Shown piece after piece: positions 52,619-63,601 of a stretch of 64,000 nt of DNA (position 1 is its first letter; the number at the start of each line of letters is the position of its first letter). Under the pieces are notes generated by a model. It was not told the DNA's origin. It saw only the letters and a list, made by a program, of their open reading frames with translations, and ran no database searches. Position numbers and translations under genes: made by a program. This DNA comes from Tremella fuciformis (taxonomy: Eukaryota > Basidiomycota > Tremellomycetes > Tremellales > Tremellaceae). The stretch is from contig CP136497.1 of the NCBI GenBank assembly GCA_032768795.1, positions 994,501-1,058,500 of the forward strand. Reading direction: 5' to 3'.

Positions 52619-54271
52619 ATGTCAGCGTCGGTCCATCTCGTGGTGCTCATCCACGGTCTATGGGGTCAGTCAGCCCTTTCTCACGCCGCTCCTGACTGAT
52701 GGGTCAGGCCGGCCCTCACACCTGGCAGCTGCGAAAGATACGCTGTTGCAAGTATGGGCCGAATCGCAGGCAACCCATGTGTCCAAGACGGGTGCAAGAC
52801 CGCTGACGATGGATCTCGAGGTGGTCATTGCGTCTGGAATGGCTTCGCAGCTCGCGTACGACGGGATCGACGTGTGTGCCAGTCGAGTGGGGTGGGAGGT
52901 GGACCAGGCCATCGCCCGCATCGAGGACGAAGGGCGGAAGGTGACGCATTTCAGCGTCACCGGATACTCGCTAGGCGGATGTGAGTGGCTTCTCCGCAGA
53001 CTACACGTCGCAGAGCTCACGAATAGTGATTGCGCGGTACCTCGTGGGCCTGCTGCACTCTCGCTCACCGTCGTTCTTTGAGAGGCATCGCCCATGCACC
53101 TTTTCCACCATCGCGACTCCTGTAAGCCAAGCCGATGCGAGTGAAGATCTTAAGTTGTTGACCTGTAGCACCTTGGCATTCCCCGATACAGTGACTCGCT
53201 TCTGGACCAGCAGTGCTATGCTCATAGCAGACACATTCCTCTCGACTGTACTCACATGGCTGGGTGCCCGGCTGCTGTCTCGCTCGGGCGAGCAGCTCTA
53301 CGCTGCAGACAGATACTCGGACCAAGATCCACGGTCGCTATTGGAGATCATGGCGGATCCAAGTGAGCCGCCTGCGTCTATGTAGCACAAGACTAATGGC
53401 AGAGAGCGTATTTATGGAAGCACTCCGTCGGTTTGATCATTTGCAGGTCTTCGCCAATGGGTACTTCCAACCTTTCATACAAGGCATCTAGCTCAAAGCA
53501 GTGTACGCGATACCACAGTCCCGTATCCTTCGGCGGCCATCACTACTCAAGACGACTTTGTCGACTGGGAGGATATGGATGTCACGGTGGACGAAGACGG
53601 GATGGTGCAGTCCTGGCACACTCCTGGGCAGACAGGCGACGGTCATTCCTCGAAATCAAGCACGAGTGCGAGGACGGCCAAGCCCAGATGGAGGTTCAAG
53701 AGCTTGGGTAGCCTGCCGCCGGCACTGCGTTACCCTCCTCCTTACAACTATGTTAGTGCTACTCATGGCAGTATCAACCCAAGCTGAGCGTGCCAGCTTA
53801 TCATGCTCCTTTTCCCGATCCTCTTCCCGCTGCTGATGGGTCTCATGTTTGTAATCCCTTCTGACACAGTGCTGCATTGACACAGACAGCATCTTCCGAT
53901 TATCCATGGACTCTCGCAAGAGCCAACGACGCCTTGCGGATCTGGCGTCAATCTCTGCCCGGCACCCGCAAGGAGAGAAGCCACCGGAACTGGCCTCAGC
54001 TGGTCTGTCAGTACAACATCTCAGCTCGATCATCCGCAGAGTCGAGCACGAGCTCGAGACAGATCTGCTCGACGCCAGCGAGGCTCAAGGAGACGACGAG
54101 AAATCGCCAAACGGCGTGCTGCATCATGCGCCTCACGGCTCGGCCGTGCAAGTCCGCCTCAAGGAGTCGCAACTCCGGATGGCGGCTTGGCTCAATACCC
54201 TCGCACTGGAGAAGCATATCGCTTGGTTCCCGTCGGTGTCGAATTCCCATGCGGTGATCATCGTACGGTGA
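52619..54271 (+). CDS. DUF676/Rog1-like serine lipase, membrane associated
   Basis: Nine exons by my reading. The start MSASVHLVVLIHGLWG gives the oxyanion-hole HG motif; after the first intron GRPSHLAAA continues. The nucleophile motif GYSLGG-LIARYLVGLL (G-x-S-x-G) spans the second intron. Later FSTIATP-HLGIPRY (ATPHLG motif), then, after a 39-nt intron (GTGACT...CATAG), TFLSTVLTWLGARLLSRSGE, and SVFMEALRRFDHLQVFANG, VRDTTVPYPSAAI. An exon LIMLLFPILFPLLMGL forms a hydrophobic helix, followed by the final exon starting FRLSMDSRKSQRRLADLA. The layout is that of the Rog1 family of lipid-droplet or ER monoacylglycerol-type lipases. The catalytic His is not assigned. At first sight there is a frameshift near 53180, but the short intron removes it. 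Confidence 0.85.
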
Positions 54272-54742
54272 GTACACGCCGCGTGGCCTGTGCCGTGACT
54301 GACGTGACAGAGATCCAGATGTCACCCCAACACACAACCTTGGGCGGAAAGTTCTGCGCGTGTGGGCCCGTGGGGTGTTACAGATACGGTAGACATGACA
54401 TGCTATGACGTATATGACACTACGAGCAGGGTACGCGAACACAAACAAGCAAAACGCAGTACTGCACCGGTCTTTTTTCACAAGCAGAGCGCAAGAGAAC
54501 CCCTGTTCGTCGCAGAACAGAGGTCTTGACACCTCTTGGGGCCTTACAGTACTGCTGCTGCACGCGCGCGCAGCCGCATTCGAGCCTCCGCCACTGCCAT
54601 CAGAGGACTGCACGTCTGATGCATGGATGTGCGCACTCACTCATCGTTTTCGATTCTCTGGTCAATTCCGCCGAAGACACCTTGCAAGGTTGTCCCATGA
54701 GCCGTTCCAAGTCTGTGCGTTAGTCAGCCTGCTCGCCAACCC
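54272..54742. other. Intergenic region between convergent genes
   Basis: About 470 bp. Short frames on both strands (54405-54746 plus, 54008-54640 minus) have no recognisable product. I see nothing I can support. Confidence 0.5.
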
Positions 54743-56268
54743 TTAGCGACACCAACCTCTCACTGGCGTGATAACACCCTCTTGCTTTGAATGCTGAGCG
54801 TCAGCTTACACAAAAACCAAAAAAGAATGTTAACCGGAAGGCGGGTCTGGATACTGGATGGAAATTGATCAGAGAGGTTGACCTTTTCTTGTGGGACAAT
54901 GGCAAGTGGACCCAACGCACGGTCAAAGTGTTCTTCTTCTTCGCCGCGACGCCGTGGTGACGGTGAGCCGTTCATTGCATGACCCAGGTCTTTAACGCTT
55001 GGCGTCCTGAGAAGAGTCTGCTTGTGTGGCGATAGCGTCCCCGCGGAAGACCGGGCGACATCCGTGCGCGTGTATCCTCGTCCTGACGGGATGAAATTTG
55101 GCGTGGGTGGAACGGGGGGAAAGCGACGAGGCGTTGCTGACGACTCCTTCGTCGGCGAATTGAGGGGAGCCGCTCCAGCGAGGATTTTGGGAGGTCGGTG
55201 CAGTGGTGTCCCAAGAATGGGTGATGTGGGGGCCAAACTCGATCCCGTAGGTGAGCGCAAGGACCATGCGCGGATATCCCCTCTCCGCGCGGGAGAGGGG
55301 GTTCTGAGGGAATCGAAGGTTGAGACTGCCGACAGATTCTTGGTGTCTAGCATCCCTATCACATCGTCAAACAGCTCATCAAGGGTATCGTCTTCGGCGA
55401 GTGGTCGGCTGGGTGTCACTTTTGCGGGCGACCGCCTCGTCGGCGTGCGAAGAGGAGCCCAATGCGCCTTCGCAGAAGGGGTATCCTGCAGGGACGGGTC
55501 GCCAGAACCGGAAAAGGTGGAATCTCCAGCTAGAATGGGGGGTGAGTCGTTCCCTAAGGAGTATGGAACGGGTTTCCGCCGGTGACGATGGCGCGAGACG
55601 GAAGTCGAGATTCTGCTGGAATCTGCGGCTGAATGCTCTATGGCACACGTCGAGGCAGTCAACATCGTGCCAATCGAAGTACTCGTCACGTCGGCGGCAA
55701 GGGTTGGGCACATTGAGCTGATCGTCCTGTCCGCTGGTACGTCGAAAGAGCGAAGCCCCTGCTCGAACTTGGTACGATATGATGGTTGATGTCGGTCCTT
55801 GTGTCGAGGGGATTTCGGGGGGATGGGTGGACCCGAGACTTTGCGAAAGTGGGCCAAACGGGACTGAGGGAGTCGATGTGGGGGCGCACGGAGGCTCATT
55901 GTGCTTTCTACCATGGGCATGCCCTCAGTGCGGTCCGACGAGGCGCATGATCGCTCCGTCCAACTAGCAGAATGGTCCCAGCGATCGATTGGCCACGAGG
56001 GGTACGTGTCAGGAGGGGCGAGCCTGACAGGCGTCACCTGGGCGAGGAGGAGCGGGCGAGCGGTAGGAGACCCTGACGAAGAGGGCGGGGAGAGCAGACA
56101 CCATTGACGCTCTGTGAGAGTCGAGGGACTTAGGTCGAAGGCCCTCGCCCTCTTGCCAGGTAGGAGCTCACGCAGGCGATGCGGCCAAGTGACGCGTCGC
56201 TTTTCTTGCCCTCTGACCAACGAGGGTGACGGGAAGCGCTGTATGGAGTAGGGAGCCTGATTCTGCAT
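54743..56268 (-). CDS. S/T-P-rich protein of unknown function
   Basis: A long exon 56268-54835, a 41-nt intron (54794-54834, GTTAAC...CTCAG with a strong GCTGAC branch) and a short last exon 54793-54743, about 494 aa. Start is the first true ATG. The protein is rich in Ser, Pro, Thr and Arg, with many S/T-P sites (about 30), such as RTPSPARRG, PLRTPTRRSPAKVTPSRP and TPILGTPLHRPPKI-like segments; one short acidic hydrophobic motif DDTLDELFDDVIGMLD could be an interaction helix. Such composition suggests a CDK or MAPK substrate and a disordered regulator. I recognise no domain. If the intron is ignored, the frame reads on into a hydrophobic tail (FWFLCKLTL) that is probably spurious. Confidence 0.6.
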
Positions 56269-56559
56269 GTCAGGCAAGCAGTGGAAGCTGGTAAGAAGAG
56301 GAATGAGGCGAAGGGTGAGAGTGAAGAGTGGGTGGCAAACGAAAAGTCAAAAGTCAGTCGCGTCTTTTGATCGGTGGCGGTCAGCAGTCAGTCGTCTTTT
56401 TCTCTTGCTTTGACTTGTACAGCATACTGTTTTGTCATTATGGAATGTACATGGCTTGTACTAGCTCGTTGTGCTCTATATGGTCGTGCGTATGCACCTA
56501 TCGCGTGACTTTGGGAGAGGAATGGGGAGAATCGGGCAAGTGGCGGGGCGGTTTGGGGA

Positions 56560-58699
56560 CTATGCGTGGTTTTGCTTCTCGAGAGCCGCTTCGGCGTCCG
56601 CACCGCCCACTGCCGCAGGATTGGGCACAGCATTGGCAGCGGACAGCGCCTCTGCCTCTGCTGCGCCTTCCTCGGCGCTTTCGGCATCGTGGACTTCCTT
56701 CTCTGAAGGGTGAACGCCAACCATAGCTTCCTCCTGGCCGGCAGTAAGGGCCACACCGTCCGCCTCGGCCTTTGCCAGTGCCTCCTTCTCCCTGGCCTCC
56801 TTGATCTGCGCCTCCTCGGCCTCCTTCGTAAGCATCCTTGAGTTGCGGATCAGAAGACCGCCAGCGGCACCGAGAATAGCGCATGGGACACCAATAATGT
56901 AGACAAGTCGGAGAGTCTCGGTGTACGCTTCGAGAACGTTCGGGCGGATGTCGTCAGGAACGACGGTCCAGACGGCTTTCGCGTTGTTGACGACGTCGAG
57001 GAGCACCGCATCAGAGATGCCTGGGACGTATTGGCGCAGTTTCTTCTGGATGACGTTCTCGAAGACACTGGTGGCAAGGGAGATACCTGAGGTGTCAGCG
57101 ACATTCTCTTTTCTGGGTGCTCCTAGATACGTACCGAGAATACGTCCCATGAAACCGATGAAGATGACGCAGCCAGTGCCGAAACCGACGAGCCAGGGCT
57201 CCTTCTTGAGCTCGAACTGGACAGCCAACATACTGTTCTGCATCGAAAGACCGATACCGAAACCGATGAGCGCCTGGAAGCCGAGGAGGTGGTTCTGTGG
57301 CGTGCCGTATTTGACTGTATAGAGCAGACCAGAGCCGATAGCGATGAAACACGGGCCAGCGACAATGATATACTTGAAGCGACCAATGCGACCGATGATT
57401 CTGGACGAAGCCATGAGGGTGAAGACCTGGACCAAAATGAAGGGCAGGAGCTTGACACCGGCATTGGTGGCCGAGTTGTCGTAGACGGCCTGGAAAGCGA
57501 TTGAGAGGTAATACACCTCAAGCATGAAGACGGCGAATAGGAAGAAGAGGACGAGACCGGCGCCGACGATCGTGCGACGTTTGAGGAGGTGGAGCTTGAA
57601 CATGGCGCGGTCCTTGACGAACCACTCCCAAGCGACAAATATCGGAATGAGGACGACCGAGAAGACGATGCAAGCAATGACACTGCCGTCGTTCCACTTC
57701 TTCGTCACACCACCCCATTGAAGCCAAAGAATGAAGGTGCAGGCCCAAGCCATGCTGATGGCGCAACCGACCCAGTCGAGCAGGATGAAGTCCTTGATCA
57801 TCTGCTTGTTGTACCCCTTGTAGGTGGCCTTTCGGCCGAGAGGCGCGGTCGTGGGCTGGAAGAAGAAAATCATGGCGAGAGCGAGACCACCAAATGGCAG
57901 GTTGATGTAGAAGCACCAGCGCCACGAGACGTGGTCGGAGAACGCGCCACCGATAAGGGGACCGATGACCGAGGCGATGGCAAAGCTGCTTGTTAGCTCT
58001 GAACACCTCATGAAGATGACGGAGGACCCACCAGACACCCATGAGACCGAGATACTGAGCTCGGTTGTGCAACGGGGTCAACTCGGCCACGATCAACATG
58101 CCGCCGCCAAAGATGCCCGCGGCGCCGACACCGGTAACAGCTCGACCCAGAATGAGAACGCGCATCGACGGGGCGACACCGCAGATGAGAGAGCCGACCT
58201 CGAAGATGAAAACTGCGAACATGACCACATGTTTTGAGGGGAAAATCGCGGCGGCTTGGGTGTAAATCAAGTTGAAACTCAACAAAGTGAGGCTACATCG
58301 TCAGCTTTCCAGCCTTTCATCTGCGGGAGACCATGCATACAAGAAGGCGTTAGTAAGCCAAGACAACTCCGAAAGCGAGTTGAAGCGCACTGTGATGGCC
58401 GGGATAGCTGTAGCGATGATGAGTTGGTCGAGGGCGAAGAGGAAGATGGATAACATGAGTGCCACGAAAATGGCCCAAAATCGCCACCTGGGGACCTCGA
58501 TGGGAGCTTGCATCGAGACACCTGCTGGGGGTGCTCGCGGCTTGTGCTCCTTCTTCTCGCCCGACTTGCCCGACTTTCCAGACTTGCCGGAGTGAGTCGA
58601 GTTGGCGCGCGACACTTTGCCGTTTGTCGGTACCTCATTTTGCTCCGAGGTGAGCGTGGGTGTGCGAGACTGCATGGCGGACGAAGTGGTCGATGCCAT
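56560..58699 (-). CDS. MFS transporter, DHA2 (14-TM) type
   Basis: Four exons; 12-14 hydrophobic segments. Markers of the DHA2 drug:H+ antiporter branch: [17 protein letters not shown] (motif D1), [18 protein letters not shown], and [20 protein letters not shown] with motif C, followed by [10 protein letters not shown]. Cytosolic N-terminus is Ser/Thr/Lys-rich ([13 protein letters not shown]) and the C-terminus Glu/Ala-rich. Splicing joins [23 protein letters not shown], and [15 protein letters not shown]. The intron 57087-57134 (GTACGT...CCTCAG) is 48 nt, a multiple of three with no stop, so retention would add 16 residues. The family exports toxins, amino acids or siderophores; substrate unknown. 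The gene is divergent from CPA1 across 1.16 kb. Confidence 0.92.
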
Positions 58700-59692
58700 G
58701 TGTTATCGATGTAGCTTGTGCCGCCTAGGGCCAGAGACGTCGATAGTCGATAGTCGATAGTCGATAGTAGTCGATAATCGATAAGAGAAGTGTTTGTTTG
58801 TGTGAGTGGTGGAAGAGGCGAGGAAAGGATTCCCCAGTCGAGCTTATAAAATGCTTGTTTCCCGAATGCCGACTTTGACCTCGGGCTGGTTTGCGTGTTG
58901 GTCGGCGGCTTCGGCGACGAGGAGGGCTTGTATCAGCGCGTCGGCACGTCTCTCTTCTTCCTAATTTTCTGGAGGCTGGCATGTAAGACAACGGAGCCGG
59001 CATGCGAGCGGAAGGAACGGGGAGAAGGGGGCTCGGCGACCGAAGCAAAGATCATTTCCCCCTCCTTTGGGTGCGACGCCCTCCCACGCACTCTCTTCAG
59101 GAAACCGTTTAGCCTCATTCCTCGTTCCTGAATGATCCGATGGTCCCCGACCCATTCCCCTCCTTCATTTAAGCTATCGGCGCCGAAGCTGTCGCCGCTT
59201 CCGGACTGGAGACTCGCAGAAGGTGTGCAGGCGAGGAGTCAGATCACGTCTCCCAGTCAGTGATAAATGAGCCAGAATCACGGCGACGCGCGCTCGATAG
59301 CGAGGCGAAGAGGAGATAGGAAAGGTCTGAAACACGTGGGCAGGCCCGACCTCGACAGTCAACCAGCGGCGGCTCCGCCGAGGACTCTGTGCCCTGACGG
59401 CCGATGCATGGCCGAGGTCACGTGGAGTGCCAAACAGGACACCTTGCAATGCCACGTCATTGTGCCGCAGACTCACGTGGCTCATTCGCTCCCCCCGTTT
59501 AAGAATTGCCGCCGGATGATGGGATCAGGGCGGCATGGTGATTTTTCGCGACTCATCGGAAAAGAAACTGTCTCTTTCTTTCATCTTGTGTCTTTCCTTT
59601 CTCAATCCTCGTCCTACTAGACGACAAGCACACAGCACTCAGCGCCCACCTGCCAAGACTATCATCGTACCTCACAAGCACGACGCAAGTCG
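58700..59692. other. Divergent intergenic region, MFS gene and CPA1
   Basis: About 1 kb. It contains the GTCGATA tandem repeat close to the MFS start and, towards CPA1, CT-rich stretches (59575-59610) typical of a leader. Another ATG at 59535 opens a 53-codon frame that ends by overlapping the attenuator ATG; I regard it as probably outside the transcript. Confidence 0.5.
58739..58783. repeat. GTCGATA heptanucleotide tandem repeat
   Basis: Four perfect copies of GTCGATA (58739-58766) followed by degenerate units, 40 bp upstream of the MFS start codon. Confidence 0.9.
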
Positions 59693-59812
59693 ATGATTTG
59701 GTCCGAGCGAACTTCTGACGAGTGAGCACATTCCCTGTCACCTCTCTGTGAACGGTATTCTAACCTAGACAGCTACATCTCTGACCGCGTTTTCACGCTG
59801 TCCAATCTATAA
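59693..59812 (+). promoter_or_regulatory. CPA1 uORF, arginine attenuator peptide, split by a leader intron
   Basis: ATG at 59693. Exon part 59693-59721, intron 59722-59772 (GTGAGC ... TTCTAAC branch ... GACAG), exon part 59773-59812. The spliced uORF has 22 codons and ends with TAA at 59810. Its core SERTSDDYISDRVFTLSN matches the fungal attenuator consensus around T-S/C-x-D-Y-L/I-S-D (Neurospora arg-2 and yeast CPA1 leaders). In those fungi arginine stalls ribosomes at the end of this peptide and lowers CPA1 translation. Unspliced, the frame would stop after 10 codons and lack the core. The uORF stop is 51 bases before the CPA1 ATG. The conserved Trp of the ascomycete peptides is Phe here. 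Confidence 0.8.
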
Positions 59813-59863
59813 TCCCCTTCCACGTCTCCAGGAACTTCTACACACACTACCAGTCATATCATC

Positions 59864-61240
59864 ATGTCGGCCCTGCGACCCCTCCGACAGCTTCCCTCCG
59901 TGGGCAAGCGGCTTATCGCCTCTTCCGCCCCAAAAGCGGCAGTCACCTCGAACGTCAACGTCAACCTCATGAGTCCCGTGCTGCCCGCCAAGATCCCCGC
60001 CGCACTCCATCTCAAGTCGGGCGAATCTTTCTCCGGATCTTCATTTGGATCCCAGTCGTCCAAGTTCGGCGAGACTGTCTTCAGCACCTCCATCACTTCC
60101 TACACCGACTCGATGACCGACCCATCATACCGCGGTCAGATCCTTGTCTTCACCTCGCCAATGATCGGCAACTACGGTGTCCCGTCTCAATCGTTGTCGC
60201 AGACTCAGGGCCTGCCGTTTCTCGAGAGCGACCGCATCCAGTGCACCGGTGTCGTGGTCTCGGACGTCGCCCTCAAATACTCCCACTACCAGGCTGTCGA
60301 GAGTCTGCACGAGTGGTGTGCACGACACGACGTGCCCGGTCTCACTGGTGTCGACACGCGAGCCATCACCTCTCTTCTTCGAGATCAAGGGACTACACTC
60401 GGGCGGCTCGCCATTGGCGACGAAGCTTCCGCTCCCCCACCCGCGGCCAACGAGTATTGGGACCCGTCCAAGGAGAACCTGATTGCTCAGGTATCTGCCA
60501 AGGAGCCATTCACCCTCAACCCCAACGGCAGCGGACCACGCATTGCCGTGCTCGACTTTGGAAGCAAAGCCAACATTCTGCGCAGCCTCGTCAAGCGCGA
60601 CGCCGTCGTCACTGTACTCCCTTGGGACTACGACTTCAACGCCGTCCGTGACAGCTTTGACGGCCTGTTCTTGTCGAACGGCCCCGGAGACCCCAAGATG
60701 ATCATGGACACCGCGATGCGTGTCAGGCAGACAATCGACGAGTGGAACAAGCCCATCTTTGGCATTTGCATGGGCCACCAGATCCTGGGTCTCGCCGCGG
60801 GCATGGAGGCGTACCGCATGACTTTTGGCAATCGAGGTCACAACCAGCCGGTCTTGGCGTTGGCCAGCTCGGGGAGCATCAAAGCGGGTCGGGTTTACGT
60901 CACTGTATGTATCCAACGGTATTGTCTTTGCAGCGCTGATTTCCAGTCGCAAAACCACCAGTACGCTCTCAAGCTCACTGAAGAGTTCCCCGATGGCTGG
61001 GCACCATTCTTCATCAACTGCAACGACTCGTCGGTCGAGGGCATCATCTCCACGCCCGAGTCGGGCAAGCGCGTCTGGGGCGTCCAGTTCCACCCCGAGT
61101 CGGCAGGTGGACCCCTCGACACGATTGAGATGTTCACCGACTTTGTCAATGAATGCTCGGGAGGCAAGAGCGCCATGATTGCGGACGAGGTGAAGATTGA
61201 CGGGCACGGCGCCAAGGCTGCCGCCGAGGCTACTGCTTGA
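59864..61240 (+). CDS. CPA1: Carbamoyl-phosphate synthase small chain (arginine-specific, glutaminase subunit)
   Basis: Two exons, 59864-60904 and 60947-61240; 444 aa. N-terminal presequence-like region (MSALRPLRQLPSVGKRLIAS, basic, Ser-rich) suggests mitochondrial import. Then the small-chain domain: SGESFSGSSFGSQSSKFGE, FTSPMIGNYGVPS, GLTGVDTRAITSLLRDQGT. The class I glutamine amidotransferase domain follows: IAVLDFGSKANILRSL, LFLSNGPGDPK, GICMGHQILGLA with the catalytic Cys, and VQFHPESAGGP with catalytic His-Glu. Arginine synthesis: it supplies ammonia from glutamine for carbamoyl phosphate. The intron 60905-60946 (42 nt) has no stop and is a multiple of three, so retention would insert 14 residues just before SQNHQYAL, the conserved H. 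A uORF of the attenuator type lies upstream. Confidence 0.95.
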   Translation: MSALRPLRQLPSVGKRLIASSAPKAAVTSNVNVNLMSPVLPAKIPAALHLKSGESFSGSSFGSQSSKFGETVFSTSITSYTDSMTDPSYRGQILVFTSPMIGNYGVPSQSLSQTQGLPFLESDRIQCTGVVVSDVALKYSHYQAVESLHEWCARHDVPGLTGVDTRAITSLLRDQGTTLGRLAIGDEASAPPPAANEYWDPSKENLIAQVSAKEPFTLNPNGSGPRIAVLDFGSKANILRSLVKRDAVVTVLPWDYDFNAVRDSFDGLFLSNGPGDPKMIMDTAMRVRQTIDEWNKPIFGICMGHQILGLAAGMEAYRMTFGNRGHNQPVLALASSGSIKAGRVYVTVCIQRYCLCSADFQSQNHQYALKLTEEFPDGWAPFFINCNDSSVEGIISTPESGKRVWGVQFHPESAGGPLDTIEMFTDFVNECSGGKSAMIADEVKIDGHGAKAAAEATA

Positions 61241-61338
61241 GACCGGACTCGAAACCACATTGTATTGAACTATCGTCACTGAACAGCATGCATGCAAGGA
61301 TCCTCATGACCCATCTCGAATCTACAATCATGTGCAGT

Positions 61339-63240
61339 CTAATTCATCAGATCGACCAGATCTGCAAACGCGTCTTTCTTCTGAGACGGCTGCGAGCCGT
61401 TCGACCGGGGTGGAGGCTGAAGAGCAGGAGAGGGTTGTGGAGAAAGGGAAAAGCCTTGCACAGGCTGAGAGGGTTGCAAAGATGGCATGATCTGAGATTG
61501 TTGCTGTTGTGGAGGTGAGTTGAAGGCGCCGAATCCATTTGCGGGCTGCGTGGTGGCTTGTATCGGCTGCTGTCGGAAAAACGACATCGGATCGACTCTA
61601 GAGCCAGAAGGTGCAGACGCCTGAAAGCTTGGCCCCGGAGACGGAACAGGCGAGGGAGCAGAGAACAGATCGAGCGGGAGACCAGATGAGGTCATCCCAG
61701 CACTCGATGAGCCTGCAGCGTTGGGACTGGCGCTATCCGTGGGGAGCGAAAGACCGCCATCGCCAGACAAGCCGTTCTCGTCATCTGCAAACGCGTCAAA
61801 CGAGATGAGATCTGCCGCTTTCTTGTTTGGATTGGTGCTGAATGTCAGGTCTGCCCACCAGATTGACATATGCTGGCTCACGTTTCGACAATCGACTGCG
61901 CCTTGGCCCAGTCTCCCACTTTGCATGCCTCGAATCTTTCTAAAGCATTGTTGATAAGGTCGTTGCAGAGCAGCAGGCGATCTGCAGGAATCAGCGGACT
62001 CGTAGAAGGGCGCGGCGTCCAACTCACCCATCAAGCCCTCCTTCTCTCCGTCGTCGTCCTCGATCCATTTCTGGATCTTTGGACGAGCACCTCGACAGGC
62101 AGCCGCGACTTGATCGTACACGTCTCCCTCCACGCCGATTTTCTCCCCCTCCTTCGCATTGTTCAACATGTCGTTGAGCAGGATTGCCTTGGATTGTACT
62201 TTGTCTAGCTCATTGAGCGTTTGAGCAGCGTAATCCGGGGCCTTTTCGGGTTCCTTAGAATCAGCCGTGAACGAATGATGTCTGAATCACGCCAGTTCAC
62301 CGCTCCTGCAAGGGCCTTCATGAGCTCTTGTGCGGCAGCAAGGTCTCGTGGTGTGCCCCGGCGGATGAGCTCTTGTAGTTTCTAAACATCAGCAGTAGTT
62401 CCAGGGATAGTCGGGTCAAGCATACAGCGCTCTTGGCAGCCCGATCTTCCTCCTCGAGCTCTTGCGGTGATTTGAGATCCTACGCTTGTCAGTATCAAGC
62501 CAACTGTCTGTGCTTCGCACTCGCCTCGTTCGGATTAGCCTCTGCCATGGCTCGTGTAGCGTCAAATGCCTTGAAGCGGTAGCCTGTCATTCAGCTTGAT
62601 CAAGCAGCATTGTATGTGAGCAGCACGTACCTTTGTAGCTCAAAAGCCGGTGCATATCCCGGATGTGTACGAGATCCTCCTTGTACTTCGAATGAACACA
62701 GAGCGTGTTCTTCCACTCGTGTATCATCTAAGGTATGAGCGGCCGCGATATATTCTGGGCACGGATGCTCACCTCAAGGATGCGTCCCATCACTCTACCC
62801 GTGACCATTGGCGGTCTTTCTGGAAATCGTCGAACGAGTTCATTCAGAAACTCTTTGGTCGAGATTTGGAGGTGTATCGGATATCCGCAATTCTTGACGA
62901 GATGATCCAGACAGGCGAGGGCGAGGAGGGATTGGTTGGGATTGCGAGAGTTGATATGGACCAGTAAAGCATGTGTAGCTTCCCGGGCGCTGAAGGTCAG
63001 CCACGTCTCGACGATGCGATAAAGCAGAGCAGCCGACCTGTTAGCCTTCTTGCGATTAATGAGCTCGGATAGTTCCACGTTGACCGCATAGTTGGGCTCG
63101 GGTAGCGTTGGATCACACGCCTGCTCTGTATGTGTCAGCCGTCCAGTCGCTGCTGAGTGCTTGCATACTGCATCATCCTCCATTGGCGGATGGTCAGAAG
63201 ATCACTCACCAACCAATGCCTGAATGGGCGACTGGCTCAT
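61339..63240 (-). CDS. VHS-GAT protein of the GGA type, apparently without a gamma-ear
   Basis: About ten small exons. From the ATG at 63240 (MSQSPIQALV) splicing gives the VHS domain: EQACDPTLPEPNYAVNVELS, ELINRKKANSAREATHALLV, LDHLVKNCGYPIHLQISTKE, FLNELVRRFPERPP. The linker WKNTLCVHSKYKEDLVHIRD leads to the GAT domain: LQELIRRGTPRDLAAAQELM, LNELDKVQSKAILLNDMLNN, and RLLLCNDLINNALERFEAC. The hinge has ISFDAFADDE and ends DAFADLVDLMN, with clathrin-box-like and DxF features. The protein stops there: no gamma-adaptin ear follows, and CPA1's stop is 98 bp away. GGAs sort cargo at the trans-Golgi with Arf. Exon joins in the middle (62280-62640) are read from short segments and are less certain. 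Confidence 0.85.
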
Positions 63241-63601
63241 CCACGGCCGACCCGAGCCGGATGACAACATAGCGGCGGTGCGATCTTTCGATCAAGCCGA
63301 AAGTCCCTGCTGGGATATAGTGGCGGGCCTGCAGAGTATCTCCAAGCCGTCGAGCGTGTCTCGCCCCTCCTCGACGCTTTCTGTGATCCGACGATGTGAG
63401 AAGACGACGGTGAAGCAGTGGACAAAGACGCAGTAACCGGCGGGCGGACCAGGCGGTCTCAGGGCGTGACGTGGGGTGAGAGCGGAATCAAATTCCGCCA
63501 CACTCGCTTTGCACCGGCCTCTCTTGGGCTCTTGGACTCTTGCTATTGAGCTCACTGTCATTCGTCAACGACGAGATCGATAACAAACTCGCTCGACAGC
63601 C
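63241..63601. other. Divergent promoter, GGA-type gene and NDUFA9
   Basis: 361 bp between divergent start codons. Nothing specific recognised. Confidence 0.5.

Noticed and set aside
53161..53230. Apparent frameshift in the lipase gene after HLGIPRY
   Set aside because: A 39-nt intron with GTGACT donor and CATAG acceptor joins both frames in phase and yields the conserved LSRSGEQLY part.
58739..58783. GTCGATA repeat considered as a CRISPR or telomere-like array
   Set aside because: Only four heptamers, no spacers; a simple microsatellite near a promoter.
59535..59696. Upstream ATG and 53-codon frame before the CPA1 attenuator
   Set aside because: Not attenuator-like, lies before the CT-rich leader, probably outside the transcript. 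Its stop overlaps the attenuator ATG by chance.
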